Assembly (NCBI GenBank): GCA_023554435.1
Contig: JAMJQV010000011.1
Location: 1-15,578 of the forward strand
Length of the DNA: 15,578 bases
Source: Gemmatimonadota bacterium
Lineage (GTDB): Bacteria > Gemmatimonadota > Gemmatimonadetes > Palauibacterales > Palauibacteraceae
Direction of reading: 5' to 3'
Shown here: positions 6,678-13,340 of the stretch, piece after piece
Numbering within the stretch: the stretch's first letter is position 1
Layout: each line of letters opens with the position of its first letter
Translations under genes and position numbers: made by a program
Notes under the pieces: generated by a model
Told to the model about the DNA's origin: nothing
Seen by the model: the letters and a program-made list of their open reading frames with translations, nothing else
Database searches by the model: none

Positions 6678-7809
6678 GGAGTCCCGTCCGGATCGGGTGA
6701 GACCGCGATGAGGGACCTGGGCGGAAGCCCGCCCACGTTGAGGGCGAGCGCGAACTGATCGAACACGTCAGCGATCAGGCGGTCGGGATCAGCATCGGGC
6801 GTGCCTTCGAGGTCGATTCGCCCGCCGGCCATCTCGCCGTGACCGCCGGCCGAACCCCGATCCCCCACCACCCCCTGGACCACCTCGCCTGCGTGGGCAT
6901 CCGGACGATGGGCTCGCACGGAGATCAGGAGGCTGTCCTTGTAGAGCCCGGCGGCGATCACCCAGTCCACCCCGTGGACCCTGAGGAACAGGTCCGCCAG
7001 TTGGGCCACGAGATCGGGGTATTCGAGCGTTCCCAGGGGAACGAATACGACATCTCCGCGGCTCCAAGCCCGTTCCAGCCCCTCGTGAATCGACCGGTAC
7101 ACGCCCCGCGGAACTCGCGCGTGTCGAATTCGTGAGATCGCCGTGGGGTCCGTGCGCGGATAGAGGAAGATGCTGGCAGCCACATCCTCATCCGAGGCCT
7201 CACGGCCGAGGTCCATGGTCTCGGACTGGATGCCGTAGAACAGGGCCGTGGCGAGCTTCCGGTCCGGCTCGAGCCGGGCCGCCGCAGGTACTCGACGATC
7301 ATAGTGGCCGAGGCGCCGTACTCGGGCCGGATGTCGACGAAGGCCGGCTCTTCGCCCTCCGACCGGGACGGGTGATGGTCCAGGACCACGGTCGCTTCTC
7401 TGTCGGGCGGAAGCGAGTTGTTGCCGGCCCCGGGTTGTGTGTCCACCATCGCGATGGCGGTGTCCGGCGCGATCTCGACGGTTTCGATTCGCTCGAACGG
7501 GACACCCAGCTCTTCCATCAGGGATCGGTTCTCGGCCCGCCCGATGATCCCGCCGAACGCGACGGTCACGGGAAATCCCGAGATGCGCTCGATGAGGAAG
7601 GCGAGGCCCGCGGCCGAGGCAATGGCATCGGGATCCGGGTTGTCGTGCGTCAGTACGAGGGCACGTTCGAAGCCCCCCAGTACCCAGCGCATCTCCGAGA
7701 GTCGCTCCGTGACCTCGGCCCTGGGACGCGGTGGATTCTTGGGGCCGGTTTCTGCCTCGTCGCTACCTTCCGAATTACCCGCCGGGCGGGAGCCCTCCGG
7801 GGGAAGCAT
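6674..7809 (-). pseudogene. DHH-family phosphoesterase (second NrnA-like paralogue), broken by a one-base frameshift
   Basis: Two frames together encode one DHH/DHHA1 protein of about 378 residues. Frame one starts at ATG 7809, overlapping the MBL-gene stop as TGATG. It has a 40-residue polar leader, then LTHDNPDPDAIASA at 53-66, MVDTQ at 121-125, VVLDHHPSRS at 141-150 and EYGASATMIVEYLRR to 177. From about 7273 the homologous reading continues in another frame: LEPDRKLATALFYGIQSE, MDLGREASDED, and a DHHA1-like end containing GDRGSAGGHGEMAGG, to the stop at 6674. Adding one base between 7273 and 7282, in a run of C and G, restores an uninterrupted protein. Without repair, the first frame stops at 6958 and makes a chimeric product of about 283 residues. 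Either a sequencing error or a recent mutation would explain this; the intact flanking overlaps favour an otherwise functional gene. Likely activity: hydrolysis of pAp, cyclic-dinucleotide products or short RNA. Confidence 0.85.
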
Positions 7810-8456
7810 CAGCCGAACCTGGCGTTGCGGCCCACGAACGGATTCGACTCGGCCTCCGTCTCGACCGTGGTGGCCGGCCCGTGTCCCGAATAGAGAGTCG
7901 TGGCGGGCGGAAGGGTCAGAATCTGCTCGCGGATCGCGCGAAGCAGCGTGCCCGTGTCTCCCCCCGGGAGATCCGTCCGTCCGATCGAGCCAGCGAATAC
8001 GCAGTCGCCCACGAAGGCCTCCGCGTCGCCCACGAGCACGACTCCGCCCGGCGAGTGACCTGGCGCGTGACGGACCTCGAACTCGATCGATCCGAAGGAC
8101 AGGCTCTGCCCGTGCTCCAACCAGTGATCGGGCGTCGGTGGTGCTTCGACGGAAACGCCGAACATCGCTCCGTGCTCTGCCGCGTTCTCGTACAGCGGGA
8201 GATCGGCCGCGTGGAGGTAGACGGGGATTCCGTACCGCTGGACCAGGCCCGCGACCCCGCCCACGTGATCGACGTGTGCGTGCGTCAGAACGACGGCCTG
8301 TGGTTCGGCCTCCCACGCATCGAGAAGGGCGGCGATCCGCTCCGGCTCGGCGCCGGGATCCACGACCACCACGTCGTCACCGGATCGCACGAGGAAACAG
8401 TTGGCCTGGAAGGGACCCACCGGAACGGCCCGGACCTCTAGGCGGGAGTCGATCAC
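7809..8456 (-). CDS. Metallo-beta-lactamase-fold hydrolase, glyoxalase II / YcbL-like
   Basis: A 215-residue MBL-fold enzyme with a complete di-metal site: THAHVDH at 58-64, His134 in APGHSPG, Asp151 in GDCVFAGSIGRTDLPGGD, and His192 in YSGHGPATT. The signature around 151-167 is characteristic of the YcbL / type II glyoxalase-like group, whose members hydrolyse S-lactoylglutathione or related thioesters in the cytoplasm. The substrate in an organism with a different low-molecular-weight thiol is uncertain. The frame is open to 8585, but that extension overlaps the Fe-S carrier gene and is Arg/Ser-rich shadow sequence. The GTG at 8456 lies seven bases after the ErpA stop and was chosen, although its ribosome-binding site is weak. 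It is co-transcribed with erpA, and its stop overlaps the next start by one base. Confidence 0.92.
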   Translation of the reverse strand: MIDSRLEVRAVPVGPFQANCFLVRSGDDVVVVDPGAEPERIAALLDAWEAEPQAVVLTHAHVDHVGGVAGLVQRYGIPVYLHAADLPLYENAAEHGAMFGVSVEAPPTPDHWLEHGQSLSFGSIEFEVRHAPGHSPGGVVLVGDAEAFVGDCVFAGSIGRTDLPGGDTGTLLRAIREQILTLPPATTLYSGHGPATTVETEAESNPFVGRNARFG

Positions 8457-8463
8457 GCGATGG

Positions 8464-8826
8464 TCAGACCGAGAAGGACGTTCCGCAGCCGCAGGAGCCC
8501 GTGGCGTTGGGGTTCTCGAACGTGAAGCCCTGCCCCTGGAAGCTGCTGTGGTACCCGATCGTGACGCCCGACAGATACTGGCCACTGAACGGATCCATCA
8601 ACAGCCGGACTCCCTGCGATTCCAGCACGTAGTCGTCGTCCGCCGGATCGTCCTCGTCCACCTCGAGGGTGTACTCGAACCCCGAGCAACCACCCGGCAT
8701 CACGCTTACACGCAAGGCCGCGGACGTCTCATCCAGATTCTCAGCCGCGAAGAACTGCCTCACCTGCACCGCGGCCTCCTCTGTCAGCGAGAGCGTCACC
8801 GCGCCCTCAGCCATGGTCTTGCTCAT
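8464..8826 (-). CDS. erpA: A-type iron-sulfur cluster carrier (ErpA/IscA family)
   Basis: A 120-residue Fe-S assembly protein that receives clusters from the scaffold and delivers them to apo-enzymes. The three conserved cysteine ligands are present: C47 in MPGGCSGFEYTL, and C112 and C114 in GSCGCGTSF near the C-terminus, as in E. coli IscA and ErpA. The Asp-rich stretch DEDDPADDD at 57-65 is more acidic than in many relatives. The ATG at 8826 has GGAAGG about six bases upstream; a second Met at residue 5 is possible but less well placed. It is the first gene of the chain running to 2054 and sits behind a candidate sigma-70 promoter and a small inverted repeat. No other isc/suf gene is in view, so ErpA cannot be cleanly separated from IscA or SufA. 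The family is certain, the exact symbol less so. Confidence 0.92.
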   Translation of the reverse strand: MSKTMAEGAVTLSLTEEAAVQVRQFFAAENLDETSAALRVSVMPGGCSGFEYTLEVDEDDPADDDYVLESQGVRLLMDPFSGQYLSGVTIGYHSSFQGQGFTFENPNATGSCGCGTSFSV

Positions 8827-8859
8827 ATCATCCCTTCCGGCTTATTCGAAAGGCCGCAG

Positions 8860-8875
8860 TGCCGAACTCTCGGCA
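8860..8875. repeat. Perfect 6-bp inverted repeat in the erpA leader
   Basis: TGCCGA-ACTC-TCGGCA is a perfect dyad with a four-base centre. It lies between the candidate -10 element and the erpA ribosome-binding site, so it could be an operator or a small RNA hairpin. No known operator consensus (for example for IscR) was recognised, and 6-bp dyads arise easily in GC-rich DNA. Confidence 0.35.
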
Positions 8876-8888
8876 TTCGACCCGAATC

Positions 8889-8918
8889 ACTCTAGTTTCC
8901 GGCCGCCGAACAAGTCAA
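8889..8918 (-). promoter_or_regulatory. Candidate sigma-70 promoter for the erpA operon
   Basis: On the minus strand TTGACT (8918-8913) is followed after 18 bases by TAGAGT (8894-8889). That gives 5/6 and 4/6 matches to TTGACA and TATAAT. The predicted start would be near 8882, leaving a leader of about 55 bases before ATG 8826. It is the best promoter-like pair in the 164-base gap between trxB and erpA. Confidence 0.5.
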
Positions 8919-8947
8919 CGATCGGGCTCGACGTATACCTCGCGAAC

Positions 8948-8963
8948 CGGGGCTGGTTCCCCG
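8948..8963 (-). terminator. Weak GC hairpin downstream of trxB
   Basis: CGGGG-(6 bases)-CCCCG can form a 5-bp stem about 28 bases after the trxB stop. No T-run follows, so it is at best a pause or partial terminator separating trxB from the erpA promoter. Confidence 0.25.
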
Positions 8964-8990
8964 TCCCGGGCACTGGTTCTCGATCGACGC

Positions 8991-9965
8991 TCAGTCGCCG
9001 TCCTCGCCATGCGCCAACCACCGCTCGGCTTCCAGGGCCGCCATGCATCCGGTACCCGCGGCGCTCACGGCCTGCCGATAGTAATCGTCCATCACGTCGC
9101 CAGCCGCGAAGACGCCCGGTACGGAGGTCACCGTCCGCCATGACACCGGCGTGGCCACGTACCCGTTGTCCTTGAGCTCCAGCTGGCCCGAGAGGAAGGC
9201 CGTATTCGGCGTATGCCCGATCGCTACGAACAATCCCCCGACGTCCAGCTCCCGCTCCTCGCCGGTGACCGTGTCCTGCAGTTTCAGGGCAGTGATCTCG
9301 TCGTCGCCCAGGACATCGGTCACGACGGTGTTCCACGCGATCCGGATCTTGTCGTTGTCGAACGCCCGCTGCTGCATGATCCTGGAGGCGCGCAACTCGT
9401 CTCGCCTGTGGATCACGACTACCTCGGAAGCGAACTTCGTCATGTACAGGGCGTCTTCCATCGCACTGTCTCCCCCACCGACCACCGCGATGACCTTGTC
9501 GCGAAAGTGCGGCAACGCGCCATCACACACGGCGCACGCGGATACGCCGCCGCCTGACTGAGCCAGCCGCTCCTCGTTGGGGAGACCGATCCAGCGTGCA
9601 TTGGCGCCGGTCGCGATGATGACGGTGCTGGCTTCCACTTCTTCCCCGGCGCCGGACCACATGCGGAACGGACGCTCCGTGAAGTCCACCTTCACGATGT
9701 CCTCCGTGATGACCCGCGTGCCGAACCGCTCGGCCTGCTCCTTGAAGTCCATCATCATCTTCTGCCCCGTGATCCCCTCCGGGAAGCCGGGGTAGTTCTC
9801 GATCTCGGTCGTGAACATGAGCTGCCCACCGGGAATCATCGTCCGGCTGAACGAGCCCTCGTACACCAGGGGCTCGAGATCCGCCCGAGCGGCGTAGATG
9901 GCGGCCGTCCATGCCGCGGGCCCCGAACCGACGATGACCAGCGTTTCCTTCCGTATCTCAGACAT
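8991..9965 (-). CDS. trxB: Thioredoxin reductase (NADPH, FAD)
   Basis: A 324-residue low-molecular-weight thioredoxin reductase, the cytoplasmic enzyme that passes NADPH electrons through FAD and a CxxC pair to thioredoxin. The FAD Rossmann motif GSGPAAWTAA is at 13-22, and the redox pair CAVC at 144-147 is followed by DG. The NADPH motif GGGDSAMEDA is at 163-172, HRRDELRAS at 186-194, and the second FAD motif GVFAAGDVMD at 284-293. The length and domain order are standard, and all catalytic parts are intact. The ATG at 9965 has AGGAG eight bases upstream. No thioredoxin gene is adjacent. In Streptomyces, trxBA is a core target of SigR, so the SigR/RsrA-like pair about 3.4 kb upstream is suggestive; however, only an isolated GGGAAC half-site lies in the 67-base upstream gap. 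It may be read through from the PHP gene. Confidence 0.96.
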   Translation of the reverse strand: MSEIRKETLVIVGSGPAAWTAAIYAARADLEPLVYEGSFSRTMIPGGQLMFTTEIENYPGFPEGITGQKMMMDFKEQAERFGTRVITEDIVKVDFTERPFRMWSGAGEEVEASTVIIATGANARWIGLPNEERLAQSGGGVSACAVCDGALPHFRDKVIAVVGGGDSAMEDALYMTKFASEVVVIHRRDELRASRIMQQRAFDNDKIRIAWNTVVTDVLGDDEITALKLQDTVTGEERELDVGGLFVAIGHTPNTAFLSGQLELKDNGYVATPVSWRTVTSVPGVFAAGDVMDDYYRQAVSAAGTGCMAALEAERWLAHGEDGD

Positions 9966-10032
9966 TCTCGAGTCTCCTATTCGTCAACGCGCGCACGCCG
10001 TCCGCGTCATGTAACACATCGAGGTTCCCGAA

Positions 10033-10857
10033 CTATCCCTGGATCGTGGCACAACGCTCCTCGATCGCCCGCATCCACTCGACCGGGACACGCTGCGAGC
10101 CGGGAGGCGCACCATAAACTGTCCCGTGCCAATCGGAACCACCACCTCGCAGGAGGCCCCGTTCTTCTGCCAACGCCTCCAGGCTGCGCCGGACCCCCTT
10201 GTCGTTCCGCGGGTGCAGGACTTCGACCCCATCGAAGTCCGCTTCCATCCAGCGCGCGAGCTGGGCCTGCGCGTAGTCCCGGCCGGGATGAGCGAGTAGG
10301 GTGACACCTCCCGCTCGGCGCACCATGTCGCAGACCTGCTCCACGGGAGTCGGCTTCTTCTCCACGAAGGCCGGCTTCCCACGGGCGATGTAGCGATCGA
10401 AGGCCTCGTTGTGCTCCCGCACCCAGCCGCCGTTGACCAGGGCCCTCCCCACGTGTGCTCGCGTGGGGACCCCTGCTCCGGCCTCGTCCATCACGTCGTC
10501 GAACGTCAGCCCCGTGCCCAACTCCTGCAGTCGGGTGACGATTTCGTCCACCCGCCGGAGCCGATCTGCCCTGAAGTCACGGAAGAAACCGCGAATGGCC
10601 GGCTCCGTAGGATCGAAGCCGTAGGCCAGGATGTGAATCGACTGGCCGGGGGCATTGGCGGAGAGCTCGGCGCCCACCAGGAAATCGAGACCCAGGCGGG
10701 CGGCTTCGGCCGCGGCCTCTTCGATACCGTCCACGGTGTCGTGATCGGTCAGGGAGAAGCCGCGAAGCCCGCGAGAGGCGATCTCCCGCGCTACCTCGGT
10801 CGGTGAGAGGACGCCGTCAGACGCCGTCGAGTGAAGATGGAGGTCTACGTAGCCCAC
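10033..10857 (-). CDS. PHP-domain phosphoesterase (YciV/TrpH-like, 3',5'-nucleotide phosphatase or RNase AM family)
   Basis: A 274-residue stand-alone PHP protein with the full metal-binding set: DLHLHSTASDG at 5-15, LTDHDTVDG at 37-44 region, Glu64 in VGAELSA, His75 in IHILAYG, the TRAHVGRAL stretch at 132-140, His190 in LLAHPGR, His215, and SDWHG at 241-245. This architecture matches the YciV/RNase AM and CV_1693 group, whose members remove nucleotides from 5'-monophosphorylated RNA ends or hydrolyse 3',5'-bisphosphonucleotides such as pAp. It starts with GTG at 10857, six bases after the stop of the small 79-residue gene. It precedes trxB by 67 bases. It is distinct in length and motif detail from the PHP domain fused to CoaE. 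The family assignment is firm; the substrate is inferred from the family. Confidence 0.9.
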   Translation of the reverse strand: MGYVDLHLHSTASDGVLSPTEVAREIASRGLRGFSLTDHDTVDGIEEAAAEAARLGLDFLVGAELSANAPGQSIHILAYGFDPTEPAIRGFFRDFRADRLRRVDEIVTRLQELGTGLTFDDVMDEAGAGVPTRAHVGRALVNGGWVREHNEAFDRYIARGKPAFVEKKPTPVEQVCDMVRRAGGVTLLAHPGRDYAQAQLARWMEADFDGVEVLHPRNDKGVRRSLEALAEERGLLRGGGSDWHGTVYGAPPGSQRVPVEWMRAIEERCATIQG

Positions 10858-10863
10858 GAGGGC

Positions 10864-11103
10864 TCAATCGTAGCTTCGCGGGACACCCATCGAGGTGGTC
10901 CCCTCGAAGAGCTCGCGGAGCTCGTTCTCCGGCAAGCGCTCGAGGTCGTCCTGAGAGGCGAACCGCTCCGCAGGAACCTCCGCGACCCGGTATGGCCTCT
11001 GTCCGTTGCTCGTACAATGGAAGACGACGGCTCGGAATCCTTCGCGTCCCGGACCGCCGAGTTCGGCAGTCCACGTGTCGTTACTGGCCTTTATCGCTGT
11101 CAT
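10864..11103 (-). CDS. Unrecognised 79-residue protein
   Basis: A small acidic protein with no family that I recognise. It has a beta-strand-like first half (TWTAELGGPGREGFRAVVFH, then YRVAEVPAERF) and a charged helical segment (DDLERLPENELRELFEG) ending in TTSMGVPRSYD. There is no signal peptide, membrane segment or cysteine motif beyond a single Cys. The ATG at 11103 overlaps the end of the DtxR-family gene by 23 bases, and the stop lies six bases before the PHP start, so it fits snugly into the operon. Tight placement and balanced composition make it look like a real gene and not a chance frame. The two halves suggest a small mixed alpha/beta fold. Its function is unknown. Confidence 0.7.
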   Translation of the reverse strand: MTAIKASNDTWTAELGGPGREGFRAVVFHCTSNGQRPYRVAEVPAERFASQDDLERLPENELRELFEGTTSMGVPRSYD

Positions 11104-11806
11104 CGCTTTCGTCCACTCGCATCGTTTCGCTCAGTTCGAGCTGGATCATCCTGGCCGTCACCGCGTCCAGCGTCTGCACACCGCCAGCCAGCTCGACCAC
11201 GACCTCTCCCCCCGGCGACCGGTCGGTCACCACCACGTTCGTACCGAGCAAGAAACCCGCGGCGGCCAACTCGCGCAAGCGCCCGGAGTCCTCGTCCGAG
11301 ACCTCGCGAACCACGGCGGGCACCCCCGTCGGAAGTTCGGTCAGACTCACGAGATCCCGACTCGCGATCACGCCATCGGAAGACGGGATCGGCGCGCCGT
11401 GCGGATCTTCGTCGGGATCGCCCAGCGCCCGGGCCATTCGGTCGATCAGGCCGTCCGATGCGGCATGCTCCAGGCGCTCGGCCTCCTCGTGCACCCCGTC
11501 CCACGTGTAGCCCAACCGCTCGATCAGGTACGTCTCGATCACGCGGTGGCGCCGTATGATCCTCAGTGCGGTCGACTCACCCTGCGGAGTCAGGCGCACG
11601 CCGCGGTAGGGTTCGTGGTCGAGGAGTCCCTGCTCGGCCAACCCCTTCACCATGTTCGTGACAGAGGCCGCGGACCGGTCCAGCTCAGAGGCGAGTGCCG
11701 TGGTGGAAACCGGTAGTCTCTCCCCCTGGAGCTTGAAGATCGCCTTGAGGTAATCCTCCACGGCCCGGCTGTATTCCCTCCCGGGCCCCGCGCGATTCTC
11801 GCTCAC
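11081..11806 (-). CDS. DtxR/MntR-family metal-dependent transcriptional regulator with C-terminal FeoA/SH3-like domain
   Basis: A 241-residue metalloregulator. The winged-helix DNA-binding domain is at about 12-75 (STTALASELDRSAASVTNMVKGL, then GVRLTPQGE), the dimerisation and metal-binding domain at about 76-145 (RRHRVIETYL, WDGVHEEAERLEHAASD, PHGAPIP), and a FeoA/SH3-like domain at about 155-228. Aligning by eye with known members, Asp18 takes the place of DtxR Met10, and Glu110 the place of DtxR Cys102, with Glu113, His114 and His87 conserved. Asp and Glu at those two positions are typical of Mn-sensing MntR more than Fe-sensing DtxR/IdeR, although MntR Glu11 is Lys21 here. It likely represses metal uptake or activates efflux when loaded. 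The GTG at 11806 has GGAGG nine bases upstream. No metal transporter is adjacent, so targets are probably elsewhere. Confidence 0.93.
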   Translation of the reverse strand: MSENRAGPGREYSRAVEDYLKAIFKLQGERLPVSTTALASELDRSAASVTNMVKGLAEQGLLDHEPYRGVRLTPQGESTALRIIRRHRVIETYLIERLGYTWDGVHEEAERLEHAASDGLIDRMARALGDPDEDPHGAPIPSSDGVIASRDLVSLTELPTGVPAVVREVSDEDSGRLRELAAAGFLLGTNVVVTDRSPGGEVVVELAGGVQTLDAVTARMIQLELSETMRVDESDDSDKGQ

Positions 11807-11839
11807 CGGTGTTCGCCTCCCCCCTCCGTGGACACCCGG

Positions 11840-12910
11840 TCAGCCGGGAAGGAAGCTGTCTCCGTCCGCCAGTCCGACGAGGAAGTCCGCGATCACCTCG
11901 GCGGCCTGGTCCAGGTCCTGTCGACTGACCAGCTGATTCGGCGAATGCATGTACCGATTCGGAATGGAGACGAGGCCAGTCGCCACCCCCGCGCGCGCCA
12001 TGCGGATCGCGTCGGCATCCGTACCGGTCATGGCCGGGATCGCCTGGATCTGGACGTCGACTCCAGCGGCGCTGGCTGCCGAGGCCAGGCGGGAGAACAC
12101 GACCGGGTTGATCGCGGCCCCCCGGGCCAGGACGGGCCCGCCCCCGAGCCGGATGTCTCCGTGCTCGTTCTTCTCCACGCTGGGATGGTCGGTGGCATGG
12201 GTGACGTCCACCACGATGCCTACGTCCGGGTCCAGGCCGTACGAGCCGGTGCGCGCTCCACCCGCCGCCATGTACCCGATTTCCTCCTGGACGGTGGCAG
12301 CCGCCACGGCGTGCGCGGAACATCCCTTCTCCCGAGCCCTTCGGAGCGCTTCCAGTACCACGACGGCTCCCACCCGATCGTCGATCGACCGGGCCGCCAG
12401 CAGATCGTCGGTAAGGTCCAGGGCGTCGGACTGGATCACGGCCACATCACCGATCGCGACTCGCGTCTTCGCCTCATCCCCGCTCGTCGCGCCGATGTCG
12501 ATCCACAGGTCTTTCAGCTTGACCGCTTTGTCGCTCTCGTCACCGCGGATCAGGTGGATCGCGCGGCGCCCTACGACCCCGGCGACCAGGCCCGACTCGG
12601 CGAGGATCTCCACTCTCTGGCCCACCAGCACCTGGGCATCCCAGCCCCCTACGCTACGCACCCACAGATACCCCTTTTCATCGATGTGATTGACCATGAG
12701 GCCGATTTCGTCGATGTGTCCGGCAAGCATCACGCGCGGGGAAGCGCCAGGGTTGATTGCGGCGAAACTGTTGCCGTGGACATCGCCCCACGTCTCGTCC
12801 GCGAAGGTCGCTGCCTCGTCACGCCACACGGCGGCAGCTCGCGTCTCGAAACCGGAGGGTCCGCGTGCGTCCAGAAGCCGATCGATCAGGTCTCGCATTT
12901 TGACTTCCAT
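11840..12910 (-). CDS. M42-family aminopeptidase (glutamyl aminopeptidase / tetrahedral aminopeptidase type)
   Basis: A 356-residue cytosolic di-metal exopeptidase; relatives assemble into 12-subunit tetrahedral particles that trim peptides after proteasome or Lon-type degradation. Metal and catalytic positions are visible: His65 and Asp67 in AGHIDEIG, Asp178 in RSIDDRVGA, the catalytic Glu pair in TVQEEIG at 206-212, Asp235 in VVDVTHATD, and His322 in NRYMHSPNQ. The length is normal. The first ATG (12910) has no clear ribosome-binding site, while the Met at residue 5 (12898) has GGAAG five bases upstream and matches where relatives begin, so either start is possible. It lies 145 bases after the anti-sigma gene and 33 bases before the DtxR-family gene. 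That spacing allows its own promoter, but none is convincing. Substrate preference (acidic versus neutral residues) cannot be read directly. Confidence 0.94.
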   Translation of the reverse strand: MEVKMRDLIDRLLDARGPSGFETRAAAVWRDEAATFADETWGDVHGNSFAAINPGASPRVMLAGHIDEIGLMVNHIDEKGYLWVRSVGGWDAQVLVGQRVEILAESGLVAGVVGRRAIHLIRGDESDKAVKLKDLWIDIGATSGDEAKTRVAIGDVAVIQSDALDLTDDLLAARSIDDRVGAVVVLEALRRAREKGCSAHAVAAATVQEEIGYMAAGGARTGSYGLDPDVGIVVDVTHATDHPSVEKNEHGDIRLGGGPVLARGAAINPVVFSRLASAASAAGVDVQIQAIPAMTGTDADAIRMARAGVATGLVSIPNRYMHSPNQLVSRQDLDQAAEVIADFLVGLADGDSFLPG

Positions 12911-13055
12911 CGTTTGTTGACAGTCATGTTCTCACGGCGGGATTGGAGTCGTCCCACGGAGCCGGCCGTGCGTGCTGCGAGGCCACGGTTTGCCGACCGA
13001 GCGCGGGTGCTTGAGGGTACTGCCGGCGGGGCCTGTCAGCAACGCCGCGCGCGGA

Positions 13056-13340
13056 TCAGCCGGGCTCTGCGGCCAGCATCTCCCGGACGCGTTCCTCGAG
13101 TCCCGGCCTCGACTCTTCACCAGCCCCCAGCTCATGGACGTAATCGAGGAACAGCCGTTCGAAATCGTAGTGCGGGTAACATTGGCGACACTTCTCGAGG
13201 TGGTCCTTCACGGCCTCGTGCTCGCCGCTGTCGAGTTCTCCATCCAGGTACTCGTACACCCGCGCGAGCGATTCCTCGCATGTCAGTTCTCGCTCGCCCG
13301 AGTGGCTTCCGCCCGGCGAGTCTGTCCCACATCCGCTCAT
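13056..13340 (-). CDS. RsrA-like zinc-binding anti-sigma factor
   Basis: A 94-residue ZAS-type anti-sigma factor, partner of the overlapping sigma gene. The zinc motif is H47-x3-C51-x2-C54 (DHLEKCRQC), preceded by C21. In Streptomyces RsrA the corresponding residues are C11, H37, C41 and C44. The spacing from C21 to H47 (26) is the same as from C11 to H37, and the intervening helix (LARVYEYLDGEL) resembles the RsrA sequence. In RsrA, oxidation forms a disulfide involving C11, expels zinc and releases the sigma factor, so a thiol-oxidation sensor is the natural inference here. The extra RsrA cysteines at C61/C62 are absent. The ATG at 13340 overlaps the sigma stop as ATGA, indicating translational coupling and near-equal synthesis. 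The protein is soluble, with no transmembrane segment. Confidence 0.9.
   Translation of the reverse strand: MSGCGTDSPGGSHSGERELTCEESLARVYEYLDGELDSGEHEAVKDHLEKCRQCYPHYDFERLFLDYVHELGAGEESRPGLEERVREMLAAEPG

Noticed and set aside
7810..8316. Upstream extension of the DHH reading frame into the MBL-fold gene.
   Set aside because: The region encodes the MBL active site in another frame; the TGATG overlap gives a natural start at 7809.
10002..10029. GGGAAC upstream of trxB as a possible SigR-type -35 element.
   Set aside because: At 18 bases downstream the sequence is GCGG instead of CGTT, and neighbouring spacings do not help. A -35 half-site alone is not evidence.
12911..13055. Possible TTGCTG/TACCCT promoter before the M42 gene.
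   Set aside because: Only three of six bases match in each element. I see no supported feature in this 145-base gap.
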